A stretch of DNA of 64,000 nt from Atriophallophorus winterbourni. Its lineage: Eukaryota > Platyhelminthes > Trematoda > Plagiorchiida > Microphallidae. Under the pieces are notes generated by a model. The model saw nothing but the letters and a program-made list of their open reading frames with translations, ran no database searches and was not told the origin of the DNA. Positions 1-9,349 of this stretch are shown here, piece by piece (within the stretch, counting starts at the first letter, position 1; each line of letters opens with the position of its first letter). The position numbers and the translations under genes were made by a program. Location of the stretch: the NCBI GenBank assembly GCA_013407085.1, contig JACCGJ010020547.1, forward strand, positions 1 to 64,000, in the 5' to 3' direction.

Positions 1-665
1 ATGTAAAATGCTGCAGCTTGGAAAATCTCTGCACCACACGTATCTGCTAGGAACGCAAGATCTCGTCTGGACCACGGCAGATAAAGATCTTGGTATCTGG
101 GTTTCGCTTAACCTTAAGCCTGGACAGCATTACCGGATGGTGAACAATAAAGCTTTCCGTACCTTGATTCTTCTCAAAAAAAAATATTCCGGATTTTTAC
201 GCCCGAAACCCTACCCCGGGTACTTAACACGTATATACGTCCTGTTTGGAATATTCCATCCAAGCCTGGGCACCATGGCTGAGAAAAGATATCGAACTAC
301 TCGACAGGATTTATCATCGTGCTACAAGTTGGTCTCCCGATACAGAAATTTGCCTTTCACAGAGCGAATGTTAAAACTGAACCTACAAGATTTTACCCAA
401 CGGCGGATACGTAGTGACCTTATGTTGACCTTCAAAATCCTGCATTCGGTAAACCATCCCCTTAAACACTTGCTAAAGCCCAATGACCTTACTAGAACAC
501 GAACACATTCAAAGGCTTTAAGCATTCCGCATTCTCGATTGGATATACGTCGTAATTTTTTCTCCGTAAGAATTTGTTTCACTTGGAACTATTGCCTGAA
601 GAAATCACACGATCAGAATCTGTTGAGGTTTTCGCTTCCAAACTCGATGAGTTTATGACGAACCA
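1..665 (+). pseudogene. CR1/Jockey-type LINE reverse transcriptase, C-terminal remnant
   Basis: A 216-residue open frame (8-658) matches the region after the palm of non-LTR reverse transcriptases. It has a DKDLGIWV-like block near residue 26, then a thumb-like stretch with LPFTERMLKLNL and RRIRSDLMLTFKILH, and a tail with IPHSRLDIRRNFFSVR and a degraded WN box. In CR1-like elements these blocks follow the catalytic domain and end the protein. The catalytic part would lie upstream of the window, so this is the 3' end of a copy running in from the left. The WN...LP end is damaged, so it is a dead copy. The clade (CR1-like rather than RTE) is inferred from these C-terminal blocks. Confidence 0.75.
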
Positions 666-774
666 TGCGGTATGCGAATGTCCCTATTGATTTTTGAGAT
701 ATTTTATATTTTTTTTATATATTTTATATGTTCCATATACCTTGTCATCCTATGGTTATTGTTAAGCTTAATGC

Positions 775-1000
775 TTTTTCTACCATACAATTTTCTGAGT
801 TCTGAGTTCTGAACGGTTGCCTTGCGCCCATTGAGGTAGCTTTCGAACCATACGAGTAGCTGCCCGTCAATACCAATCTGCTTCAGCTTTTGTAGCAACA
901 GGAAGTGATCAATTGTTGAGCACGGTCTCCACCATATTGGTCGAATAAATACCTGAGTGTTGTACATCGAGGTGAATAAATTCCATAGCTGAAAACACTG
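775..1000 (-). pseudogene. LINE reverse transcriptase fragment (palm/fingers)
   Basis: On the minus strand, reading from about 967 down, the frame gives a degraded DFSKAFDTVDH-like block (seen as WWRPCSTIDHFLLLQKL) followed by GIDGQLLVWFESYLNGRKATV. This is the A-motif region and the following helix of CR1-like reverse transcriptases. The catalytic aspartate region is mutated and both ends are missing. It runs opposite to the neighbouring fragment at the left edge, so it is a separate insertion. Confidence 0.7.
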
Positions 1001-1555
1001 CTAGTTCACTAGTGGGTAAGAGCGAACCGCGACCGTTAATGAACTGGTTTATTCACTACATCAACCTTGCTGAGACTTTCTTGTGAACGAACTCACTTAG
1101 TGAATGCGATCAACATTGATTGATGATTGACCTATAGTTCATTTAATACCACAGCTGTGTGAAACGGAAAACATTCGATGGAATCTGTTTCACGTGAAAA
1201 AAAATAAATCATCTACCTATAGTTGATGGTCGCTGTGAACAGTGGATGAGAGTAGCAATCCGCGATGCAAAAACTCACACGATGTAGAAAATAAAGTCAC
1301 TTGCGAACATTGAATATGAGTACATGCTCAAAGGAAGAACTTCCTTGGGGAGAAAAGTCGTTCGAAAATCTGTTTAAATCATGTAAGTCAATCTAGTGCC
1401 GCATCACATGAATGTTTTTCGAAATATTACTCAGACGCACAAGTAGTTTTAAGAGTCAGAATTTATTACGCAATCCACAAGAACAGATACGTTCTGCACA
1501 ACGGTCGACTTCCTTATTTCAACACACCATAGAGTTCTTCTTCAGGAATATCGGT
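1001..1555. other. No gene recognised
   Basis: This AT-rich stretch between two LINE fragments holds no convincing reading frame and no repeat that I could match elsewhere in the window. Confidence 0.5.
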
Positions 1556-1760
1556 AGCAGTTTGCTGTGGTTAACATGGTCGAAAGCTTTAGGCAAATAC
1601 AACTAATCAAAATGGATTGGCTATCCATTATCCATGGCTAGAGTCCAGATATCAAGAATTATGAGAAGATTGGTGAGTCAGAATGTCTTGTCCTTAATCC
1701 GTGCTGTGCGATGTAAAGAAGCTTATTTTGTTCAAAATGTTTGATAAGTTAATCAGTTAC
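1556..1760 (-). pseudogene. LINE reverse transcriptase fragment, copy 1 of a local pair
   Basis: The DNA here is closely similar to 2857-3045. On the minus strand it encodes the same piece of reverse transcriptase: a GYPI..CYL..SKA.DRVNHN-like block (motif A region) preceded by a stretch with the RQDILTHQSS pattern. This copy is more damaged, with several substitutions and a frame break. The paired copies may be two insertions of one family or a local duplication. Confidence 0.6.
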
Positions 1761-2189
1761 AAAACGTTCGAAAAAGTTAGAGACCACTGACAACAATGTG
1801 TGGTCTGTAGTTAGACATCAGATCGGCTCCGGCCTTTGCATATCGAAGTGATTAATCCACTTTTCCAATCAGTCGGAACCATGCTACTACTCGTGACAGG
1901 TTGAAAAGATCAGAGTGGTGAGAATAAAGCATGGGCGCATTGATTTATGAGGAAAGGTGTTATTTCATCAACACCCTGCTATTTTTTTATTTAACCCGAG
2001 TATCCTTACCAGGACACTCTCAGGTTTTACAACGATTTCGCGTATTGTTTTAATTTTTGATCGGAATGCAGGTATAACATGATATCAGCGCTCGTTAGGA
2101 AAGAACACTCTAGAGTAAAAGTGACGAGTTCGTTGGCGGCTTGAAAACTCTACCAATCAAGTAATCCTGTATTCAGGCCAATAATCTGC

Positions 2190-2755
2190 CGCTTTACTGT
2201 ACGGCAGTGAAACCTGGACCACCCACGCAAGACACGAACGGAAGCTGAATGCTTTCCATCTACGAAGCATCCGTCGTATCTTGAACGTATCGTGGATGGA
2301 CAGAGTGACTAATGCTGAAGTGCTTTCAAAAGCTGGTCTACAGAGCATGTTCACCCTATTGCGACAGCGCCGCCTGCGCTGGCTTGGTCATGTCTACAGA
2401 ATGGAAAATGGTCGTACTCTATGGTGAGTTGCAATTAGGAAGTCGAACATTGGGCACACCGCACTTGCGGTAGAAAGACGTTTGCAAAAGAGATATGAAA
2501 GCTCTTGGCATTGACCGGGCGAGTTGGGAAAAAACTTGCTCTTGACCGCTCACTATGGAGGCATTGTGTAAAGCGTCGTCTGCATGCTGGGGAGGAGCAG
2601 ATACAGCTCTTGGCTGCTGAACGCAAATCACACCGCCGGCGTGCAACTGATGCAATACAACTGAGTTCTGACTATGGTTGCCAGCGCTGCGGGAGAGATT
2701 GTTCCTCCCGAATTGGACTGTCTAGTCATTCAAAAAGCTGTAGAATATGAACATT
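2190..2755 (+). pseudogene. Endonuclease-reverse-transcriptase LINE, C-terminal part with zinc-finger-like end
   Basis: A plus-strand frame starting near 2196 reads LYGSETWT, then KLNAFHLRSIRRIL, WMDRVTNAEVLSKAG and RRLRWLGHVYRMENGR. This is the typical C-terminal region of the LINE proteins often annotated in invertebrates as endonuclease-reverse transcriptase. After frame breaks near 2425 and 2540, a different frame (2505-2750) carries the family's terminal zinc-finger-like motif C-x2-CGRDC-x-SRIGL-x-SH-x3-C. The reverse transcriptase core is missing, so the copy is truncated and dead. A related fragment sits at 15,985-16,560. Confidence 0.75.
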
Positions 2756-3050
2756 CATGCTTTTGTGATGTACATCCATGGTCGACATCGACCGAAGTAG
2801 GCCAACAACAACAATCTGTCGCCCACGAGGGCTGCTCCAATGTCTGTAGCAGTATGTTGTGGTTAACACGGTCAACAGCTTTAGACATATTCAAGTAACA
2901 AACATGGATTGGGTAGCCATTATCCATGGCTCGAGTCCATTTATCAAGTTATGAGAAGATTGGTGAGGCAGAATGTCTTGTCCTAAATCCGTGCTATGCG
3001 ATGGAAAGAAGCTTATTTTGTTCAAAATGTTTGATAAGTTGATCAGCAAT
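2730..3050 (-). pseudogene. LINE reverse transcriptase fragment, copy 2 of a local pair
   Basis: The minus-strand frame 2927-2730 begins MDNGYPIHVCYLNMSKAVD and continues RVNHNILLQTLEQ. This is a motif-A region of a CR1-like reverse transcriptase with the aspartates partly kept. The flanking DNA to 3045 repeats the 1,556-1,760 block. It abuts the plus-strand fragment at 2190-2755. Confidence 0.65.
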
Positions 3051-3059
3051 TCAATAGAG

Positions 3060-4250
3060 CAAAACATCTAGCTCAGGTGTGAAAAGTATATTGCAGTTGA
3101 TGCTTTCTTTTAAGTAGAGGAGGACACCGCCACCATTTGTTGCTCGATCTTTTCTGTAAATCATCGCGTGGGATGTTGATTTCCGAGTCGTGTATAGAAT
3201 TACACAACCAGGTTTCTGTCACCGCAATCAAATCCCAAGACGACACGGTCGCACGTGAATAAAGTTCAATGAACTTGTCCAGAAAGCCCTGTGCATTGGT
3301 GTAACAGCATGATAGAGATTTGATTTTTGTTTCAGATGAAGAACTCATAGTACTGGATTCGCCGACCCATAATTGGTCAGCTGCTCCAGAATTTTTGTCT
3401 CTGGTGTATGTGATTGACTTGCTGGCGAAATCATTTCAGGAACAATTGTGTTCGTGCGTCTTATGTCGTATACAGCCCGAATACGAATTTCATGAAGTGC
3501 GAATTTTTGAAATTGATACCACGCCTCGAGTATTCTATCCTTCAGCTCGTTTGTACGGAATGATATTTTGGGAGTATGAAGCTTTAGCTATTCCTTTTCC
3601 GTTTTAAAGCGAATTACATGCTATTATGCACTTTAAACATAGCATCTCTTGTAAAAATCTCAAACTCGCTGCAGTTGTTTAATGAATTCTTCTTCGTTCG
3701 AACTGGGTAAACCATGAACGATAACAGCTTTGCGATTTATAGCCTCCTTTGCTAGTTCCAGATTGTATTGATGAATTTGTCGTTCCTCTCATGGAACGTC
3801 CGGAAATATTCACACAGCCGATTTGTTCACAACTAAGAGGGATGAGGTGAGAAAGATATATTCTACATCTTGTATGGACATTAGCACTGCACACAGTAAC
3901 CTGTGTGAATTCGCACGAGGTATGTTCGGGGGTCTAAATAATCGGGTCATTGACGCGAATGAGGCAGTGATGACTAGGCTTTGGTAAAGATCATTCCATT
4001 GTTTCCTGTCATCTGATTCGCGTTGCTTTAGAGACGGCGAGGTTGATTCAATGAAATTACTACAAATTACTGTTAGATATTCTGTTTTTGTCTCCTGGGA
4101 AATTTTGATGTGCAAACTCTTCGGTCTTAGCTTGTGCACATCGTTCGATAATTCAGCACTTCCATTTGCTTGACTACTGGCCTGTTTCACAGAATCATTG
4201 GATAAATTGAAATAGACTGCATTAAGGTTTCAATTCATCAGGTCGCCGGG
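3060..4250 (-). pseudogene. CR1-like LINE, end of ORF1 and start of ORF2 endonuclease
   Basis: The minus-strand frame 3348-3073 starts ORF2-like: LSCCYTNAQGFLDKF, then WDLIAVTETWLC (the catalytic glutamate block of the AP-type endonuclease), then breaks frame. Upstream, in several frames, lie ORF1-like pieces: AVIVHGLPSSNEEEF near 3,690-3,740, and an ISFRTNELKDRILEAW-like piece near 3,500-3,560. This order (ORF1 RNA-binding part, then endonuclease) is what a CR1-like element has. The 126-residue frame at 4190-3810 probably belongs to ORF1, but I do not recognise a domain in it. No intact gene is left. Confidence 0.6.
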
Positions 4251-4655
4251 TTTAAAAGAGCAAATATATGTACGTATGCTTAGTGACTTGTCGTGCGTTT
4301 GGATTTTTAGCTCCGATACTTTTGGATATAACTTTCATAGTTTTTATCAGATCAGTGTAATTTTTATATATCTATCTAAAACTTTGCCACGACGGATCTA
4401 CTCATAAGAATTATCCAGGTACGAAGTGTCGTTCTATGCGTGCATCAATAGTGGATTTTGTGCTCTTCGTTCGATCATTGATTTCGTTTCTGTGTTACTG
4501 CTGTCAGATTTACCCATCGGTGTTGACCACTACCTGGAACTACTATTTGTTATACACAAAGTGCAATTAATTTCATACCAAAATTCTCAAAGGGAAACTG
4601 ACAACTCGCGACTAAATCTGGTGACAAAATGTGCTCAAACCTCGCCACGTCATGC
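4251..4655. other. No gene recognised
   Basis: AT-rich sequence. An 80-codon frame at 4426-4668 has no recognisable domain. I see no repeat match. Confidence 0.4.
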
Positions 4656-4744
4656 CAACCCTACATAATCTGCCGTCTCTGACTGTACGGCACTTTGCCT
4701 GGGTCAGGCTTGTGCTTTCATACATACATGCAACCCTACATAAT
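4656..4744 (+). mobile_element. SINE-1, 61-bp 5'-truncated copy with 14-bp target duplication
   Basis: The last approximately 60 bp of the window's common SINE (GGCACTTTGCCTGG...CAGGCTTGTGCTTTCATACATAC) occupies 4670-4730. It is flanked by perfect copies of CAACCCTACATAAT at 4656-4669 and 4731-4744. The combination of 5' truncation and a target duplication is the signature of target-primed reverse transcription by a LINE. Confidence 0.85.
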
Positions 4745-4799
4745 ACCACATCAACCAACCCCAGCAGTATCGATTTTCTTACCGCTTTGGATGTACTTT

Positions 4800-5010
4800 T
4801 GGTTGACCCCGTTAAAATGAAACGATCTACTAAAATGCTCATTTTTATGCATTTCAATCACCCACCCACCCAACGACCGGTTTCGTGCTGTTTGCGCTCA
4901 TCAGTTAGGGGCAGTAGGATCAGTATCTGCATGCGCTTGAAACAGTGGAGGAATGGAAAACAAGTAGCGCCTGTATGCCACTGTTGGATAAGTTTAGTAG
5001 ATGTTTAATT
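4800..5010 (-). mobile_element. Hammerhead-bearing repeat (retrozyme or Penelope-terminal type), copy A
   Basis: On the minus strand the unit reads from a CAACAGTGGCATACA block (about 4,995-4,970) through TCCACTGTTTCAAG to the hammerhead core at 4866-4912 and on to an AT-rich end near 4,800. The blocks recur in the same order at 57,730-57,900 and in part at 26,821-26,890 and 53,262-53,500. The assignment to retrozymes or Penelope-like termini rests on the type I hammerhead with a very short stem III, which is known from both groups. Confidence 0.7.
4866..4912 (-). ncRNA. Hammerhead ribozyme, type I with minimal stem III (copy A)
   Basis: Read on the minus strand: stem I 5' strand CCCTAA at 4910-4905; core CTGATGA at 4904-4898 (all seven conserved bases present); stem II GCGC, loop AAACA, then GCAC at 4897-4885 with one C-A mismatch; core GAAA at 4884-4881; a 2-bp stem III CC-GG at 4880-4877; cleavage-site dinucleotide TC at 4876-4875; stem I 3' strand GTTGGG starting at 4874. 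In this copy the C of the core can also pair, giving CCTAAC with GTTGGG. All catalytic bases known for hammerheads are in place, so this is the best candidate for an active copy. Activity is inferred, not shown. Confidence 0.8.
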
Positions 5011-5164
5011 GATCAATCGGACAGTATTCGATTAATTATCGGAATTCGTCGCGATATATTGGTTGCAACGATAAATAAATTTCAGGCGAAATCAATTAAG
5101 CATGTGTAAGGGGAAAATAATATAGGTGATGTTCCGATCATTGTGATTAACCATATTTATATTT

Positions 5165-5275
5165 GTCGAGGCAGGGGCGATCTGACAGTTTGTCATCCCG
5201 CGTGCAGTCAGACTGTTCGGCACAATGCCTGGAACCAGCCTTGTGATTTAATTATAATATGGACTACTTGCTGCA
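5165..5275 (+). mobile_element. SINE-1, degraded copy
   Basis: A diverged version of the SINE 3' half: ATCTGACAGTTTGTC, GCGTGCAGTC, GGCACAATGCCTGGA and GCCTTGTGATTTAAT in the family order. No target duplication can be seen. Confidence 0.65.
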
Positions 5276-5940
5276 TGAATAACTGTTAGTTCTTCTCATG
5301 AAAATACACCGAAGCAAAAACGAGCTTATCGAATAAACGAGCGAAAAAAAGAACGCGATTAGGCCATCCAGTTGCACTTAGCAGGCAACAACTACGCAAA
5401 CAAAAAGGCTGCACAATAAGATTCAACGTATGTCCTGAAGATGTACACACCCACCCGCACCGATAAAATTCAAAAGTCTTTACTTAAGGTCACGGGAACA
5501 CGCAGGTCACGAGTGAAACAGCGACCTTGAAACGCGGACTAATTGTAATCGAAAAACACGACAAGGAGCGAAAAATGATTTTATTGGGAACGCCCAGCGG
5601 AGAGAAAATGACAGAAATACTTGTACAAAATGTAGTCAAAGTAGAATAAGCCATCGGATGAGAAGACAATGATAAATAGGTAATAAAACTGCGGTGAAAT
5701 TAACGTCGATAAACACAGATGGATGGTCGCGTTGTTTAATACAACAAAAAACAGCTGATTGTACGGTCAACATGTGTCCAATGAAACGAAAAATATCGCC
5801 GAAATGATGAGAGTAGAAAGACGCGGTACCAAATGGGAAGATCGTGGCCAGCTACCAAACAATGATGACGGGCTGAAACAACAAAAGATAATTGAGTGAC
5901 ACCTGATCCAAGATAGAAACCGCGTTTGTCGGTATCTATG
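5276..5940. other. No gene recognised
   Basis: Purine-rich sequence on the plus strand (many AAAG, GAAA and ACGAG runs). It has no reading frame of note and no matching repeat in the window. Confidence 0.4.
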
Positions 5941-6176
5941 ACAGCACAGATTTCAACCGGTAGTGAGCTGCACGCTGAAACACGACAGTCTCACTGCTAT
6001 CCTTGTTTCCATTCTCATATCAGTCTAGGCCCGCGCAACCTAACAGTATCATAGCCCACGTGCATTCTGTGACTGTGCGACACTTTGCCTGGATCAGGCT
6101 TGTGATTTAATACATATATGACCACACCTGCATGCATACATGCATACATACATACATACATACATACATACATACA
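5941..6176 (+). mobile_element. SINE-1, near-complete copy with CATA tail
   Basis: This copy starts with the conserved hairpin (CCGGTAGTGAG...CTCACTGCT), continues through TCAGTCTAGGCC, GCAACCTAACAGTATC and CACTTTGCCTGGATCAG, and ends in a microsatellite tail of CATA repeats to about 6175. It fixes the orientation of the family: the CATA repeats are the 3' tail. I see no pol III A/B box or tRNA-like head by eye. Confidence 0.85.
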
Positions 6177-6179
6177 AAT

Positions 6180-7150
6180 ATAATGTTATGAAGCTGGGTT
6201 GCCTAGCTGATTCCACTTTTATATGCTCTCAACTACTTTATTGCTGTCAGGTCTCACTGACCCAAACGCCCAATCAAGAAGGCAACCGTGACGTGAGCAT
6301 TTCATTAGAAGTGTAGCAAAATATTTACAGCTTTACAAGACCTCTTTCCTAGTTATTGTAGTCACTTATCTTTCCTACCGGTTTCGATAAACAAGACTGC
6401 TCTTTCAAGACTAACTATTTCATAACATGCCATGTTGTTAAATTGATAACAGGGTACAAAACGAAACGACACTTCAGCTGGAACAACGATACCAACTCAC
6501 AGAACGTTAGCAAACACAAAAGATTCATAGACCGGATGACACGAAATCCGTTCACAGGGCGAACATGAAAATCAACACAATACAATTCGCGGAATTTACC
6601 CTGATTAGCTATCCTCACAATCAGTACAATTCGTTTGTCCAGCGACAATGCCAGCGAAGGTTGTGGTGCCTGAACGACTGGCCACGTAAACGCCGGGATG
6701 CTCTGGCCCGCCGCTCAAGTTTGGACCGATGGTTTCTTTAACTGGTGCATTACCAGGCTCCGGTCCGGAATGAGGACCGTTGCCTTGACCGATCGGTCGG
6801 GGACAAACGCCAGATTGATTCTGACATATGAGTCTGAAAAACGATCAAACGATAGCGAGAAACGTGAAAGGGTAACATGGAACACAACGTGGAAGATTGG
6901 CGAGTTCACGGATGACAAATCGAAAACTGGCGAATCGCGTAAATTAAGTCACACAGCATGAAAGCTTGCACGTCGGATTGGATACTGTCGGCTCGCCCGA
7001 TACGCGATAATCAATAAGGTATGGTTTGTTTTACACAGATGATGAAACCCTCGAATTTCGACGGAACGGATTGTGTACGAATCAGGCAGCAGCTGTATAT
7101 TTCGGAAATGTGTGTAACCTAGATCACCTTTACACCCTTGTACAAAATGG
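6180..7150. other. No gene recognised
   Basis: Two short frames on opposite strands (6648-6415 minus, 6698-6961 plus) have no recognisable domain. I cannot say what this stretch is. Confidence 0.35.
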
Positions 7151-7189
7151 TTAGCAACACACATATACTTGAATGTCTATGAAAATAGG

Positions 7190-7485
7190 GTTATTCTCAA
7201 CAGGGGTTTTCAAGTACATCTTTCTTTACCATCCACCACTAGAACAAGGATCACTGAACTTAGTCTTACGGTCTCCACATGATGAGGGCAAACAAAAAGA
7301 AACCGGTTGTGGCGTGTAAGTGCTGGGGGATGTGAGCAACACATTAATTTGGTCATCCATAAGAGCCTTCAGTGTTTGACCAAGAATCGGTTTGTGATTT
7401 TGTGTTTGAACATCGTGGTTCGTTGTACGAACCCTATGTAACAGTGGCATTCAAGTATAACCTTGTTTACCATTTATCCACTCTT
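7190..7485 (+). mobile_element. Hammerhead-bearing repeat, tandem one-and-a-bit units of about 243 bp (copy D)
   Basis: A first unit starts near 7197 with AACAGGGGTTTTCAAGTAC and TTTACCATCCACCACT, carries a hammerhead-like core at 7274-7312 and runs to GAACCCTATGT at about 7440. A second start, AACAGTGGCATTCAAGTA then TTTACCATTTATCCACT, follows at once at 7441. The same start block, reversed, lies at 26,960-27,070. Head-to-tail tandem units of about 200-400 bp, each with one ribozyme, are what retrozymes and Penelope terminal repeats look like. Confidence 0.65.
7274..7312 (+). ncRNA. Hammerhead ribozyme relic (copy D)
   Basis: Stem I CCAC at 7275-7278 pairs with GTGG at 7309-7312. The core is ATGATGA at 7279-7285 (first C changed to A). 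Stem II is broken (GGGC, AAACA, AAAA at 7286-7298). GAAA is at 7299-7302, stem III CCGG at 7303-7306, and TT replaces the usual TC at 7307-7308. The layout is clear, but the changed core C and broken stem II argue against activity. Confidence 0.6.
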
Positions 7486-7489
7486 TCAA

Positions 7490-8734
7490 GACACACGGAG
7501 TCATCAGAGACTGTATTACACCGGTAGCACGGTTTCTGGACATATCCTGAAGCGTAACTAGCCATTGCGATATCTGATCGCGGAGAAACCAGTCCGGAAG
7601 ACGCGCTGCGCCTACTTTGGAAAGGTTACTAGTAAGGGATTTTAACTGCCTATGCCATGTGACGGTTTGGCCACCCCGAGCTTTACGCCAATCAGGATGT
7701 GGCATCACAAAAAGAACCCGTTTTGGAAGTCGGTGGTCCGGAATCCGTAAAACGTGACCCAACCAGCGTAATCTATGCAGGTTGATCTGCTTCTCTATAT
7801 CGACATTACTACCAAACAACTTATTTCGGAGAGCATCGGTGCGTATGCGATTGTAACAGCTAACTCCTAGAATGTTGTGGAGACATCGGTTGTCAAATAC
7901 TTGGAGACGCCGAATGTGTTCTTTACTTAAGGTCCAGGTTTCGCACCCATACAGTAACACAGCCCGAACTGCCGATTTATAGACTCTACCCTTGAGTAAC
8001 AGAGACAGTCATTTCTGACGCCAGAAGTGACCTAGGTTGCGGAATGCTACGGTCGCTTTAGAAATGCGTGCCGAGACCTCGTCGTCTAACGCTGCACAAT
8101 TATTGATACAACTACCGAGATTGTATGAAAGCACAAGCCTGATCCAGGCAAAGTGCCGCACAGTCAGAGACTGCACCGAGATACGTAAAACGATCTACAA
8201 TTTCAAGCGCCTGATTGTCAAGTAATAAAGTGCTGTTTGATAAGTCGATGTCATGTAGCAGAACACTGCACGTAGAGGGTGCAAAACGCATTCCAAATGC
8301 GGGCACAATACTAGCTAGCTTGTTCAGTGCATCTGTGAACGAGTCGAAGAGCAGAACCATATCATCAGCATAATCCAAGTCGAGAAGCTTGACGCCTGGC
8401 ATTATATGAACTCCGATAGCTGAACAAAAATGGAGAAATCGCGCATCCTTGTCGGACGCCACTTGTGGTGTGGAATTTTGGAGAGAGTTCGTTGTAAACC
8501 TTAACGCGTCCGGATGTATGAGCATAAAGTGCACGTAGTATGTTGACATACTTTTGTGGAACACCTTTGCACAGCAAGGTGTTAAACAGGACATTTCGAT
8601 CGACTGAATCAAATGCTCCTTTGAAGTCTAAAAAGATGGCTATTGTCGGCTGCGATAAGTGTGCCGCAGTTCTAAGATCCGTTGAAGAGTAAAAATGTGG
8701 TCCACACAGCCTCTGCCAGGCCGGAAGCCAGCTT
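7490..8734 (-). pseudogene. RTE-B LINE copy 1, 3' half (reverse transcriptase to C terminus)
   Basis: On the minus strand from 8734: AGFRPGRGCVDHIFTL, then FLDFKGAFDSVDR (motif A), GVRQGCAISPFLF (motif B) in another frame, DLDYADDMVLLFDSF (motif C, intact YADD, frame 8612-8112), then LLYGCETWTL, GVSCYNRIRTDALRN and LHRLRWLGHVLR (frame 7960-7451). The protein is the combined endonuclease/reverse transcriptase of an RTE-clade element. It is split by frameshifts and by a 54-bp SINE at 8121-8174. After RNRA at about 7530 the DNA jumps straight to the family's 3' end (ACCGGTGTAAT...CTCTGATGA, about 7500), so the 3' UTR is internally deleted. The 5' half resumes at 12,330 beyond the inserted RTE-A. 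Confidence 0.8.
8113..8182 (-). mobile_element. SINE-1, 54-bp 5'-truncated copy with 8-bp target duplication
   Basis: The SINE 3' end (8121-8174, minus orientation) is flanked by ACCGAGAT at 8113-8120 and 8175-8182. It interrupts the RTE-B reverse transcriptase, so it is younger than that element. Confidence 0.8.
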
Positions 8735-8775
8735 ACTTTTTACTTTACTTTTGTGCGGCTGGCTCCACGAGTGGA

Positions 8776-9174
8776 TTAGCCGGCTTCATTGATGTCTCGG
8801 ATCGCACCAGCACACGCACGTCGATCGGAGGCGAGATCGTTGCAGATCGTGATCCAGTCTCGTTCCCACCTGCGAACTCCGTAGACGGTACGCAGACCCA
8901 GGGTGTCTACATCCTCTTTCACAGTTGACAGCCAGGTTTTCACTTGACCACCTTGCCGCCGACGCCAGGTGCGAACGGGTTTGGGGTCGAGGACGAGTTT
9001 TGGAAGTGCTGTGTCTGTCTTTCGGAGGACGTGGCCAAACCATTGCAGCCTTCGCCGTTGTATGTGAGCGGAAAGTGGAGATAGTCCGCTGCAACGCTCT
9101 CGTACGGCTGCGTTAGATACTCGGTCAGTATATCGGATGCCCAAGATAACCCTAAGGCACCAATGGTCGAACAC
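8776..9174 (-). pseudogene. RTE-A C-terminal domain
   Basis: Minus-strand frame continuing the reverse transcriptase after a frameshift: MFDHWCLRVILGIRYTDRVS, then RRRLQWFGHVLRKTD and VKTWLSTVKEDVDTLGL, ending INEAG at a stop near 8776. This is the family's usual C-terminal region of unknown structure. The stop lies about 40 bp before the tandem-repeat tail, so the 3' UTR is short. Confidence 0.85.
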
Positions 9175-9349
9175 TTCTAATGTGCGTACATCCTGTGACC
9201 TTAAAGGCCATGTCTCGCATCCATAAAGCAGTACAGGGCGGATCGCTGCTTGATAAACACGCGTCTTAGTTTTTAGGCTGATCCCGGGCTTGCGCCAAAG
9301 GTGCCTTTCAACTGCAAAAACGCATTACGAGCACGATCGACCCTTAACT

